64,000 nt of DNA from JBKECP01 sp047974765 (lineage in GTDB: Bacteria > Pseudomonadota > Gammaproteobacteria > Pseudomonadales > Halieaceae), in the NCBI GenBank assembly GCA_047974765.1, contig JBKECP010000001.1, positions 1 through 64,000 on the forward strand, read 5' to 3'. Positions 1 to 8,033 of this stretch are shown piece after piece. A program made the translations under genes and the position numbers. Every line of letters starts with the position of its first letter. Positions within the stretch are counted from its first letter, which is position 1. Under the pieces are notes generated by a model. That model searched no databases. It saw only the letters and a program-made list of their open reading frames with translations, and was not told the origin of the DNA.

Positions 1-231
1 AAGGGTAGTCGGCACCGCAAGTTGACTGAAGTGGAGCGCGCTCGTAATCGCAACAAATCGCGCGTCCGCGCCAAGGTGGAACATGTTTTTGGCGTCATGA
101 AAGGACAGTTCGGGTTCACCAAGGTGCGCTACAAGGGTCTGGCGAAGAATGGCCATTACCTGTTCGTCTCCTGCGCACTGGTGAATCTGGTCATGGCAAA
201 GAAACATCTCTTGAGATTACAGGCGGCGTGA
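1..231 (+). mobile_element. IS5-type transposase, C-terminal end (cut by window edge)
   Basis: The frame is open from base 1 to the stop at 229-231, so the start lies outside the window. The visible part carries the IS5-family C-terminal signature: a basic stretch (RARNRNKSRVRAKVEHVFG) followed by GLAKNGHYLFVSCALVNLVMA. The glutamate in VEHVFG is the usual position of the last DDE residue in this family. Whether the element is intact cannot be judged. It is the first of several insertion-sequence pieces packed in the first 3.4 kb. Confidence 0.8.
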
Positions 232-637
232 CAGGGAAGTTGCTCCTGAAATATATGGATTGGCCTGAAAACGGCTGAGAAACAGCCGTATCAGCGCAAA
301 ATGCTGGGACATCTGATGTGAAAAACGAAAGCCTCGTCATATTCGCCAAATATTCAGATGTGCCTTAAGTCAGTACCATTTGATGATTGAATTATATTTA
401 AAATAATAGCTTTGGCCCTATTATTGAATACCTCTTGCTCGAGAGTGGTATGGTCACCCAGGCTAATACCTTGTTTTATTAGACCTCTATAGTTAGCGAG
501 TAAATGCTAGATAATGTACTTATAATCTATGTTTTTAAATGCGAGGCTTTTTAGGGCCAAAAGGACAGGCACTCAGTTTTTCTTTAAAATCAATGAAGTA
601 AAAATATTTTACACATTTAAGTGAGCGATTTTTCACT
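232..637. other. non-coding tail of the IS5 element and AT-rich spacer
   Basis: No gene is supported here. A perfect 7-bp hairpin (arms ACGGCTG at 271-277 and CAGCCGT at 283-289, 5-base loop) lies 40 bases after the transposase stop and is not followed by a T-run. The rest is AT-rich. The stretch GTTAGCGAGTAAA near 492-504 resembles the outer end of the IS3 element at 2498-2521 (GTTAAGCGAGTAAA on the minus strand), so another decayed insertion-sequence end may lie here; that is only suggestive. Confidence 0.4.
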
Positions 638-666
638 CGTTCCCACGCTCCTGCGTGGGAATGCAT
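638..666. repeat. REP-like palindrome (CGTTCCCACGC / GCGTGGGAA type)
   Basis: A perfect 9-bp hairpin has arms TTCCCACGC at 640-648 and GCGTGGGAA at 653-661 with the 4-base loop TCCT. This sequence type is scattered between genes in many gammaproteobacterial genomes. Its translation (VPTLLRGN) forms the N-terminus of the open frame beginning at 621, so that frame is a chimera of repeat and adhesin sequence and its apparent start is not a real gene start. Confidence 0.6.
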
Positions 667-1417
667 ACGGTGGCCAGATCAACGCCGGTAGCCTCACCGT
701 AACCGACATTGCTGGTCACGATAAGGAGCAAAGCCAATACACCCGCATCAGTGCCAGCTTCGAGAGCCAGAACGCCAGCCAGGACCGGGGCCCCAACAGC
801 GGTTATGAACAAACCACCGGTAACCCCCGAGGTAATGAAACCGGTGACAGCCTGGATGATCGCAGCACCTGGGGCATCGAAGGCCAGTACAGCGAAGTGG
901 ACCGGGAGCAGATCAACCGGGGCACCATCGGTGAAGGCGACATCACCGTGGGCAACCCGGAGGATGAGCGCAATACGGATATTGCCCACATCAATCGGGA
1001 TATCAACCAGGCTCAGGAAGTCACTAAAGATGAAAACAGCACTACCACGCTTTATGTGACTGAAACGACAGTAGAGGACACCATCGGGCTGTTCCTGCCT
1101 ACCCGGGAGGATGATCCCGATACGCCGGAAAATGAGGCGCATCTCAATACGGCCGAGCGCTGGGCGGCTCAGGCGGAAGCCCTACCTCAGACATACGTCG
1201 ATCTTCCCGAGCAGTTAATGGAAGACTATATCCAGCTGGGCCGAGGGGTTGTTGCAGTCACGATCAAGCTCCCAGAGGAAGTGGCTGCAGTTCTGAATGC
1301 AGATGATCCTGAAGCGGTGGAAGCGGCTTACGACAAACTGATCCTGGCAAAGGGCAAGGCGTATGCGGATGAGGTAATAGCTGTAGCGCTCGAACAAAAA
1401 GAGGCTATAGACGCATT
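667..1417 (+). pseudogene. fragment of a filamentous-haemagglutinin/CdiA-like exoprotein
   Basis: The open frame 621-1697 contains about 250 codons from the C-terminal region of a large two-partner-secretion exoprotein. Repeat-like text such as GTIGEGDITVGN, followed by DIAHINRDINQAQEVTKD, is typical of the segment after the haemagglutinin repeats. The signal peptide, TPS domain and repeats are missing, as is any toxin domain. The left edge is a REP-like hairpin and the right edge is the broken end of an IS3 element at about 1418. Codons after about 1418 simply read the IS3 element in the opposite sense. No TpsB transporter or immunity gene is nearby, so this is a dead fragment. Confidence 0.65.
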
Positions 1418-2189
1418 TACGGCCTGCCGCATCTCTTCACGGGTCTCGAATCGTTCACCGTGGATGGCCTCCACCTTTAACGAGTGGAAAAAAGCTCTTG
1501 GCACAGGTGTTGTCGTAGCAATTGCCCTTCGCACTCATGCTGCACAGCAAGCCGTGTTCCTTGATGAGCTGCTGGTAGGCGCCGGAGCAGTACTGGCTGC
1601 CGCGATCCGAGTGAACAATAACGCCGATGGACATGCGGCGTCGCCACAGAGCCATCTGCAGAGCATCGCAGACCAGCTGCGCGGTCAATCGCTCTGACAT
1701 GGCCCAGCCCACCACCAGGCGTGAGTACAGGTCGATCACCACCGCCAGGTACAGCCAGCCCTCTTCCGTCCAGAGGTAGGTGATGTCGCCCGCGTACTTA
1801 TGATTCGGCCCGGTGGCCGTGAAGTCCTGCTGCAAAAGGTTGGGCGCCACCGGCAGGTTATGCCGGGAATTGGTGGTCGCCTTGAACTTCTTCGCCGCCT
1901 TCGCCCGCAACCCCTGTCGCCGCATGCTCTCGGCGATGGTTTTGCGGTCATGGTGATGCCCGTTATCGGCCAGGTCGTGGACCAATCCGGGAGACCCTGA
2001 ACGACCTTTGAGGGCGTCAAAGGCCTCCTTGACGGTTGCATCGAGCTGGTCCCTCCGACGCTGCCGGTCCGAAGGATTGCCCTGCCGCCGGCGCCAGGCA
2101 TAAAACCCACTGCGCGAGACCTGGAGAGCGCGGCTCATTGCCGAAATGCCAAAAGTGCCCTGATGCTCACCCATAAACACATACTTCAT
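1418..2189 (-). pseudogene. IS3-family transposase orfB (broken)
   Basis: An rve-type integrase domain is recognisable. The first catalytic Asp is in YAGDITYLW, the second is in HSDRGSQY, and the block KGNCYDN follows. The third catalytic residue should be Glu in the next block, but the codons read CAKSFF, giving Lys (GAG to AAG). Immediately after it, six T residues on the coding strand shift the frame. With five T residues the frame would continue as SFFHSLKVEAIHGERF and on to RQAV, where homology stops at about 1418. The last 40 or so residues of a normal orfB are missing. Confidence 0.8.
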
Positions 2190-2485
2190 TTCAGGCTCTT
2201 GGCGAAGTATGTGGCCGCCTTTTTTACGATAGCAAGCTCTTCTGCCTGTTATGCCAACTGGCGCTTCAGGCGGGCATTCTCGGCGGCCAAGCTTTGCTCC
2301 AGATTGCTCTGATCCCGCTTTGCCCTGGCCTTTGATCGCCAGCCGTAGAGCTGTGAACTGTGGAGTCCGAGTTCCTCCGCTGCTCTTGAGACACCGATCT
2401 TCTCAGCCAGGGCCAGCGCTTCCGCCTGAAACTCCGGCGAATGCTGTCTGCGGCTCGTCTTTTTTGTTCCTGTCTTGCTTGTCAT
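2186..2485 (-). pseudogene. IS3-family orfA with a premature stop
   Basis: This is a helix-turn-helix IS3 orfA product: an SRRQHSPEFQAEALALAEK region, GVSRAAEELGLHSSQLYGW as the recognition helices, then a short leucine-zipper-like part. The frame stops at TAA (2249-2251) but clearly continues as QAEELAIVKKAATYFAKS to a second stop at 2186-2188. One GAA-to-TAA change therefore truncates the protein. The -1 frameshift heptamer lies inside the lost part, so OrfAB fusion transposase can no longer be made. Confidence 0.75.
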
Positions 2486-2532
2486 GGTTCACCTCTGTAG
2501 CGTAGTTTACTCGCTTAACAGGATGTCCATCA

Positions 2533-2925
2533 GTGGCGGGAAGGATCACGCGTCTGGCTGATCCGGTCATGCCGCAAACCGAAGGTATGCTCGCACTTGC
2601 GGTGTTCGGTGTCGCGGTAAACGGTTATGCCGCCTATCGGCTTAGAGAGGGTAAAAGCCTGAATGAAAGAGTACTCAACTGGCACTTGCTGGAAGATGTA
2701 TTGGGCTGGGTTGCCGTGCTGATGGTAGCGCTGGTGATGCAATTTGTTGACTGGCCGATTCTCGACCCGCTGCTGTCCGTGGGGTTCACTTTGTTTATTC
2801 TGTTCAATGTGCTGCGCAACCTATGGGCAACAGGTCGGCTATTTTTCCAATCGGCGCCCGATGCAGAGACATCGGAGAACATCCGGCAATCCTTGTTGGC
2901 ACTCAATGAAATCAACAGCGTGCAT
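2533..2925 (+). pseudogene. cation-diffusion-facilitator (CzcD-type) transporter fragment
   Basis: About 130 residues match the middle of CDF heavy-metal transporters: GVAVNGYAAYRLR, then SLNERVLNWHLLEDVLGW (the transmembrane metal-site His and Asp are in the HLLED block), then DPLLSVGFTLFILFNVLRNL. The N-terminal helices and the C-terminal cytoplasmic domain are absent. IS3 sequence borders it on the left and IS66 sequence replaces it on the right at roughly 2920. It is a relic, not a transporter gene. Confidence 0.7.
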
Positions 2926-3436
2926 CACCATCCGTCATCTCTACCGGATTGAGCAAGAGATTGCGGACCGCAGTTCGGAAGAAAAGTACCGGGCACGGCA
3001 GGCACTGAGCGTACCCAAGCTGGAGGCGTTCAAGGCCTGGCTGACCAAAAACCAGAGCCGGACACTGAAGGACTCGCTGACGCGCAAGGCGATCGACTAC
3101 GCGCTGAACCAGTGGGCGTTCCTGATCGGCTACTGCGATGACGGCCATCTGCGCATCAGCAACGCGCTGGCGGAGAATGCGATCCGGCCCTTCGCCGTCG
3201 GCCGCAAAGCCTGGCTGTTTGCCGATACCCCCCGTGGGGCCCGTGCCAGCGCTACCATGTACTCGTTGATTGAAACAGCAAAGGCCAATGAACTCGAACC
3301 GTGGGCATACCTCCTGCACATCCTTGAACGTATCGGCGGTGCCGATACACTTGAGTCGCTGGAATCCCTTCTGCCCTGGAATGTCGACCTGCCACGTTTT
3401 GAAAAAACGGTAGGTGCCTACCCGCAAGACAAGTAG
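2921..3436 (+). pseudogene. IS66-family transposase, C-terminal fragment
   Basis: From about codon LYRIEQEIAD onward the frame matches the last third of an IS66 TnpC: a KYRARQ block, then NALAENAIRPFAVGRKAWLF with the catalytic Glu, then GARASATMYSLIETAKANELEPWAYLLH, and the C-terminal signature LLPWNVDLP. The N-terminal two thirds are missing because the sequence switches to the transporter fragment. The terminal stop at 3434-3436 is normal. It belongs to a different IS66 subgroup from the relics at 42.6 kb and 53.1 kb. Confidence 0.85.
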
Positions 3437-3726
3437 GCGGATTTACCGCCGCTTACTCAAAATACGCTGATGTCGATTTTTTTTACATTGTTGTTGTTCA
3501 TATGAATATTGAATTTTGCAAGTTAATGAATACTAATCGTTTTACGATTGTGGGCATTTTGTTTGCTGGATAGTTAAAACTAATGTGCTTAAACCCTGTT
3601 ATAACAAGTGGGTTTATTCATGCAGTAAAAACAGTATCAAGGGGATTAGGTTTTTTAAGTGGATGTCGGGAAGAAGGGTAGCGATTTTGTCAATAACAAG
3701 GAATGTTGAAGCATGGAGTACTACTT
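3437..3726 (+). promoter_or_regulatory. leader of the PEP-CTERM gene with candidate sigma-54 promoter
   Basis: A GG-N10-GC element reads GGGCAT-N5-TTGCT at 3552-3567, close to the sigma-54 consensus TGGCAC-N5-TTGCW, with mismatches at the first and sixth bases. A perfect 6-bp inverted repeat (AATCGT 3535-3540, ACGATT 3544-3549) abuts it upstream. A start near 3578 would leave a leader of about 150 bases before the ATG at 3727. The downstream neighbour PrsR is a sigma-54 activator, so the assignment makes sense, but the match is weaker than the one at 40426. Confidence 0.5.
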
Positions 3727-4707
3727 ATGAAAATCCGATATCTGAAAACTGCTATTGCAGGTGCGTCAATAGCGTTGGCTACACAAGCTGGAGCTGCGCC
3801 CACGCTGAACTGGGATTGGCTTATGGTTTCTGCCTGGGATAGTCCTGTGCTGACGGGGACGCAAGCTGACCTCACGCAATCGCGGGCAATTAATTATACA
3901 GTTGGTACCGGCAATATTTCTGGCCATGCAAGTATTGGCTGGGGACAGGGTACCTCTGGTCAAAGTCAGCTTATTATTGCCGACCCAGCAAAAACTTCTG
4001 ATGGTGCACTGACAGGGATTACTGCCGGTACAGAGGTGGATAGTCCGACATTTAATGAAGCAAATCCAGCTTATGGCATTGCTGGTGGTGAGCGAGATCC
4101 TCTGGTATTGGCGGAGACTTCACCAGGAATATGGACGGCCTCAACTATTGGTACTACTTATTTTCACCTGAATAATATAGTTGCGAGCACCTCTGATACC
4201 CTGTTGACGGTGAATTTGGCGCAAATGCTCTTTTTAACACCCGAGCCGACAATGAGTGGACCTGTTTTTGAACCACTTATCAACCCTGGTGCATTGAATA
4301 TTCACTTTCTTGAAACTGTCAATGATGGCAGTTGCGAAGTGGGCGCGGCAGGGCCTGGTGGTACTTGTGATGATATTTTTGTTGTGACCAACCCCGGTCA
4401 GCTCACTTTTGGCTTTCACTACGATGGCTATGCTTATGAATTTTTGATGGTCAATCAGGACCCTGACCCAGAAGGTGATGATACAGGTTTGACACCGTTA
4501 CCTGATACTGCCTGTGATGCGGTGGGGGCCAATAGTGTGCCGAGTGGTCAATGCTATGGTCTGGTCACTTCTGAAGGGGTTGATAACCGCTTTGCTTTTA
4601 ATCTGACGTTGACAGCGCGGGAGTTGGCAGAACCTTCTGTGCTTGCGCTGGTTGGTCTGGGTTTACTGGGGGCTGTATATGTCCGCCGACGTATTGTTTG
4701 TAAATAG
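3727..4707 (+). CDS. PEP-CTERM-anchored secreted protein
   Basis: The ATG at 3727 is chosen because GGAG lies 8 bases upstream and a clean signal peptide begins there (KIRYLKTAIAG, cleavage after TQAGAA). An upstream in-frame ATG at 3703 would add 8 residues. The 326-residue product is acidic and Gly/Thr/Ser-rich and contains a Cys-containing NDGSCEVG...GGTCDD patch. It ends with a sorting signal: AEPSVLALVGLGLLGAVYV followed by an Arg cluster. The usual Pro-Glu-Pro is Ala-Glu-Pro here. It is the expected substrate of exosortase A at 24743. The HLNN and FLETVNDG motifs resemble the THxN class of PEP-CTERM proteins, a tentative placement. Confidence 0.85.
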   Translation: MKIRYLKTAIAGASIALATQAGAAPTLNWDWLMVSAWDSPVLTGTQADLTQSRAINYTVGTGNISGHASIGWGQGTSGQSQLIIADPAKTSDGALTGITAGTEVDSPTFNEANPAYGIAGGERDPLVLAETSPGIWTASTIGTTYFHLNNIVASTSDTLLTVNLAQMLFLTPEPTMSGPVFEPLINPGALNIHFLETVNDGSCEVGAAGPGGTCDDIFVVTNPGQLTFGFHYDGYAYEFLMVNQDPDPEGDDTGLTPLPDTACDAVGANSVPSGQCYGLVTSEGVDNRFAFNLTLTARELAEPSVLALVGLGLLGAVYVRRRIVCK

Positions 4708-5197
4708 AATACTGGATGAAATAGTGTATTTATTTTTATAAATGTGTGGGCGGCCACTTTGGGGGTGTGGTTGCCTGCTGCGCCATTGGTTTTTATGCAG
4801 AAGTTGATGTTTTTTTGCGTTTTACAGGCTGTTAGGCATATTGCCAAAAGGGGGCATTTTGATTCGCTACATGATTTAAAAGCCAGTTGATTCAATGGCT
4901 TATCTATCACTGTATCAAGTGGGATGTCACTTATAAAAGTCAGTGATGTCTATTAAGGTGATTGTGCTGTTATGATGCCTGCTTTAAGGCAGCTTGCCGT
5001 GGTTGAATCTGCGTACTGTATCTCACTCCCTCAAGATCAAAGTTTATTTTGTTATACCATCTGCTTACAGTAGCTGTGCCATAGATTATAAATATAGCGA
5101 ACAATAGAAAATGCCCCGATATTTTAGCTGCTGACAGCATAATAGCTTCCAAGTAGAGAGCTGGTGCGTCAGTGGTTAGGGCTGAGGATAAGGAAAT
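4708..5197 (+). other. spacer between PEP-CTERM gene and prsT
   Basis: No supported gene lies here. A 9-bp stem with two G-T pairs (GGCGGCCAC 4749-4757, GTGGTTGCC 4767-4775) about 40 bases after the stop could end transcription, although it has no immediate T-run. The same bases contain TGG-N8-TTGC (4760-4775), which has sigma-54 spacing but a G-rich middle. I do not call it a promoter. The prsT promoter was not identified. AAGGA just before 5198 is a good ribosome-binding site. Confidence 0.35.
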
Positions 5198-7975
5198 ATG
5201 AAATACCCATCGAAGCACCTTTTGGCAATTGCTGTTGCTGTCTTGTTGACGGCCTGTTCGGCCGAAGTCAGTGATACGGAGTATATGCAACGAGCGCAGG
5301 CACATTTATTATCAGGTGATCACAAATCAGCGCTTATCGAGTTGAAGAATGCGGTTCGTAAAAACCCTGTTAATTTTGATGCCAGATTGCAATTGGGTGA
5401 GCTTCAATTCAAGGCCTATGACTATAATAGTGCTGAGAAAGAATTGACCCGTGTGCTTGAGCGCACAGAATCTGATAATGAAAAGCGGAATATTATTCTG
5501 CCAATGCTGGCACGTACCTGGCTTGGACTGGGTCGCTTCAACGATATACTTGCAATTGATGATACAGGCCTATCTGATGACAGTCGTGCGGCTATTCTTG
5601 CTGCCAAGGCAGTTGTTCAGTTGCAGGAAAATGCGCGCATACAAGGTGAGGAACTTTTGAGTGAAGCGCTGATTCTGGATCCTGACGGGGTTTATCTGCA
5701 ATATGCAAAAGCATTGTATCTGGCCAGTGGTGGCGACCCGGTAGCGGCGCGGGATATCTCATTGGCTGTTGTTGATCAGGATGCTGGTATTGCAGAGGCT
5801 TGGGCTTTATTGGGTGATCTTTCCGTGCCAGCTGGCGGTGGTGAATCAGAAGCAGCGCCTGAGTATTATACCAAAGCCATTAAACTGAATCCTTTTTCTG
5901 CTCTGTATCGCCTGAAGCAGGCTTACGCCTATATCAGAATTCGTGATTTTGATGCTGCCAAAAAAGAGCTTGAATTTTTACAAAAAACGGCACCACAGGA
6001 ACCCCAGGTAAATTATGGCCTGGGTATTATTGAATATCATGCCGGTGAGTATGAGTCAGCATTGAGTAGTTTGTTGATTGCTGAACCAGCTCGTTTTGAT
6101 ACGCCTGGCGTACTGTTGTATCTGGGTATGACACAGGCTGCGCTGGGTGATTATGAGGCGGCTTATCGCTACACGCAGGATTACTATGCCATTGACACTG
6201 AGAATGTACTGGCAAACCGCTTAATGGCTACCTTGTGGCTGCGTTTTGGTGAGGCTGAAAAATCTGAACAGTTGGTGCGTTCGATGCTGAAAAAAGCACC
6301 GGGTCAGATCGACCTGCTGAATATGCTTGCCAACAGTCTGGTTGCACAACAGCGAATGGATGAGGCACTGACGGTGCTGACGGAAGTCAGTGAACTTGAT
6401 CCTGAATCTGCTGCTGCCAAAGCCCGTCTTGGTGCTGGTTATCTTAATGCAGGGCGTCAGCAGGAAGGTTTTGACCTGGTCCGTGAAGCAATTGCTGCCG
6501 CGCCGGAAGAAGGCAGTGCAGACGCGCTGTTGGTAATGAGCTATCTGGAATCAAAGGATATTGACGCAGCATTTGAAGCTGCTGAAGCCTACCGCAAGCG
6601 GGCACCAAAGGATGTTGCACCCTACCTTTTGCTGGGACGTGTAAATTTGGCAAAAGGTGATAGGGAAGCTGCCAGAAAATCTTTTGCTCATGCTATCAGT
6701 ATAGAGTCAGATAATGCCGCTGCTAATCACAGCCTGGCGAGCCTGTCGCTCAGTGAGCAGGATCTGGCTGCTGCTCGTACCTATTATAATGCTGTACTGG
6801 CCAAGCGACCGGATTATCTGCCAAGCTTGATGGCTCTGGCTGCTGTCGATGCGATTGATAACAAGACAGATTCCATGGTGGCTACTCTGGAGCAGGCTAT
6901 TGGCAGTAATCCACGTGCAGTGCCACCGCGCGTTGTGCTGGCTCGTTATTACCTCAGTACCAAGCAGGCAGATAAAGTAATTGACCTGTTTACCAGTCTG
7001 GGTGACGAGGCTGTTCGGAATAAGCAGATACAGCGACTCAGAGCATTGGCTTATATTCAATTGGGAGAATACAGTGCGGCCCGTGATGCGGTCAGTATTG
7101 CTATCTCGCAAGGTGTGGCTGAACCTCCCGAGTATCAATTGCTGGCCCAGGCCTGGGAAGGTATAGGTGATATGGAGCAGGTTGGGAAGGCTTTAAGTCA
7201 AGCACAGGCTATCGACGCAAAAAACCCCCAGATTGCACTGTCGATGGCCAAACTGGCCTATACCAAAGGCGATCGTGCAACTATGGAGAAAAATCTGAAG
7301 ATTGCCGCTGCTGCATTACCTGACAATATGGATGTGGTACAGCTCAAAGCAGCATCGGCACAACTCGATGGTAAAAATGATGATGCATTGGCTTTGTTGG
7401 AGGAGCAGTATGCAAAGTCTCCTATTGAGCCTGTACTGTTAAATCTGGTCAAACAATATCAGCGTATGGGCAAGTCCAGCGAGGCAATTGATGTGCTTGG
7501 TCATTGGCTTGAGAAGAATCCGGATAAAAACCTGGCTCGCTTGACGCTGGCGACGCAATATCAACTGGCTGGTGATGATGAGCAGGCTGTCAGGGAATTT
7601 AGTCGGGTGCTTGAAAATGATGATGGCAATGTGGTGGCACTGAATAATCTTGGCTGGTTGTTGCGTTTCAGCGATAACAAGCGGGCATTGGATTACTCTC
7701 GTCGTGCTACTGCCTTGTTGCCAGATGTGCCCGCTCTGGAAGATACACTGGCGATGGTGCTAAGTGCCAAAGGTGAATATGAGCAGGCCTTTGATATTCT
7801 CAATAAACTGATTGAAAAAAATCCCGATGATAAGTCTCTTCGCTTCCATCGGGCGCAGGTAAATGTGGCTGTTGGTAATAAGAAAAAGGCACGGGCAGAA
7901 ATTAGCAGGCTACTGGCTGATAATACTTCTTTTCCCGAGCGCGAAGAGGCAAAAGTGCTGCTAAATACCTTGTGA
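5198..7975 (+). CDS. prsT: XrtA/PEP-CTERM system TPR-repeat lipoprotein PrsT
   Basis: The 925-residue protein has a lipoprotein signal (MKYPSKHLLAIAVAVLLTAC, lipobox LTAC with Cys at residue 20), followed by almost continuous tetratricopeptide repeats to the C-terminus. Repeat cores such as GDHKSALIELKNAVRKNP near the start and GEYEQAFDILNKLIEKNPDD near the end are visible. Length and build match the PrsT family (TIGR02917) that sits beside prsK/prsR in exosortase A loci. The role is probably a periplasmic scaffold for polysaccharide or PEP-CTERM export; the biochemical function is not established. It converges on prsR. Confidence 0.92.
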   Translation: MKYPSKHLLAIAVAVLLTACSAEVSDTEYMQRAQAHLLSGDHKSALIELKNAVRKNPVNFDARLQLGELQFKAYDYNSAEKELTRVLERTESDNEKRNIILPMLARTWLGLGRFNDILAIDDTGLSDDSRAAILAAKAVVQLQENARIQGEELLSEALILDPDGVYLQYAKALYLASGGDPVAARDISLAVVDQDAGIAEAWALLGDLSVPAGGGESEAAPEYYTKAIKLNPFSALYRLKQAYAYIRIRDFDAAKKELEFLQKTAPQEPQVNYGLGIIEYHAGEYESALSSLLIAEPARFDTPGVLLYLGMTQAALGDYEAAYRYTQDYYAIDTENVLANRLMATLWLRFGEAEKSEQLVRSMLKKAPGQIDLLNMLANSLVAQQRMDEALTVLTEVSELDPESAAAKARLGAGYLNAGRQQEGFDLVREAIAAAPEEGSADALLVMSYLESKDIDAAFEAAEAYRKRAPKDVAPYLLLGRVNLAKGDREAARKSFAHAISIESDNAAANHSLASLSLSEQDLAAARTYYNAVLAKRPDYLPSLMALAAVDAIDNKTDSMVATLEQAIGSNPRAVPPRVVLARYYLSTKQADKVIDLFTSLGDEAVRNKQIQRLRALAYIQLGEYSAARDAVSIAISQGVAEPPEYQLLAQAWEGIGDMEQVGKALSQAQAIDAKNPQIALSMAKLAYTKGDRATMEKNLKIAAAALPDNMDVVQLKAASAQLDGKNDDALALLEEQYAKSPIEPVLLNLVKQYQRMGKSSEAIDVLGHWLEKNPDKNLARLTLATQYQLAGDDEQAVREFSRVLENDDGNVVALNNLGWLLRFSDNKRALDYSRRATALLPDVPALEDTLAMVLSAKGEYEQAFDILNKLIEKNPDDKSLRFHRAQVNVAVGNKKKARAEISRLLADNTSFPEREEAKVLLNTL

Positions 7976-7986
7976 TTCTGTTCGCG

Positions 7987-8011
7987 GATGGGTTATTTCA
8001 AATAACCCATC
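7987..8011. terminator. bidirectional hairpin between prsT and prsR
   Basis: A perfect 11-bp stem (GATGGGTTATT 7987-7997, AATAACCCATC 8001-8011) with the loop TCA lies 12 bases after the prsT stop and 23 bases before the end of the convergent prsR. It has no strong T-run, but placement and symmetry fit a shared terminator. Confidence 0.7.
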
Positions 8012-8033
8012 TGCATTGTCTGAAATTTTTAAT

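Larger units (their letters stand above)
1418..2521 (-). mobile_element. IS3-family element, truncated and multiply inactivated
   Basis: The minus strand carries orfA (from 2485) and orfB (from 2189) with the standard IS3 slippery heptamer A AAA AAG between them (CTTTTTT at 2219-2225 on the plus strand). The element has at least four lesions: a nonsense codon in orfA, a Glu-to-Lys change at the catalytic position, a one-base homopolymer insertion in orfB, and loss of the orfB end at about 1418, where adhesin sequence begins. The orfA-side end lies near 2521. It cannot move by itself. Confidence 0.8.

Noticed and set aside
621..666. start of the 358-codon frame as a gene start
   Set aside because: The first codons are a REP-like hairpin, with no ribosome-binding site or signal peptide; only the part after it is adhesin-like.
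4760..4775. sigma-54-like TGG-N8-TTGC before prsT
   Set aside because: The spacing fits but the middle is all G, the site is about 430 bases from prsT, and the same bases form a likely terminator stem.
4970..5305. minus-strand frame with a hydrophobic stretch before prsT
   Set aside because: It overlaps the prsT signal peptide region, has no ribosome-binding site or family, and its hydrophobic part is short; I could not support it as a gene.
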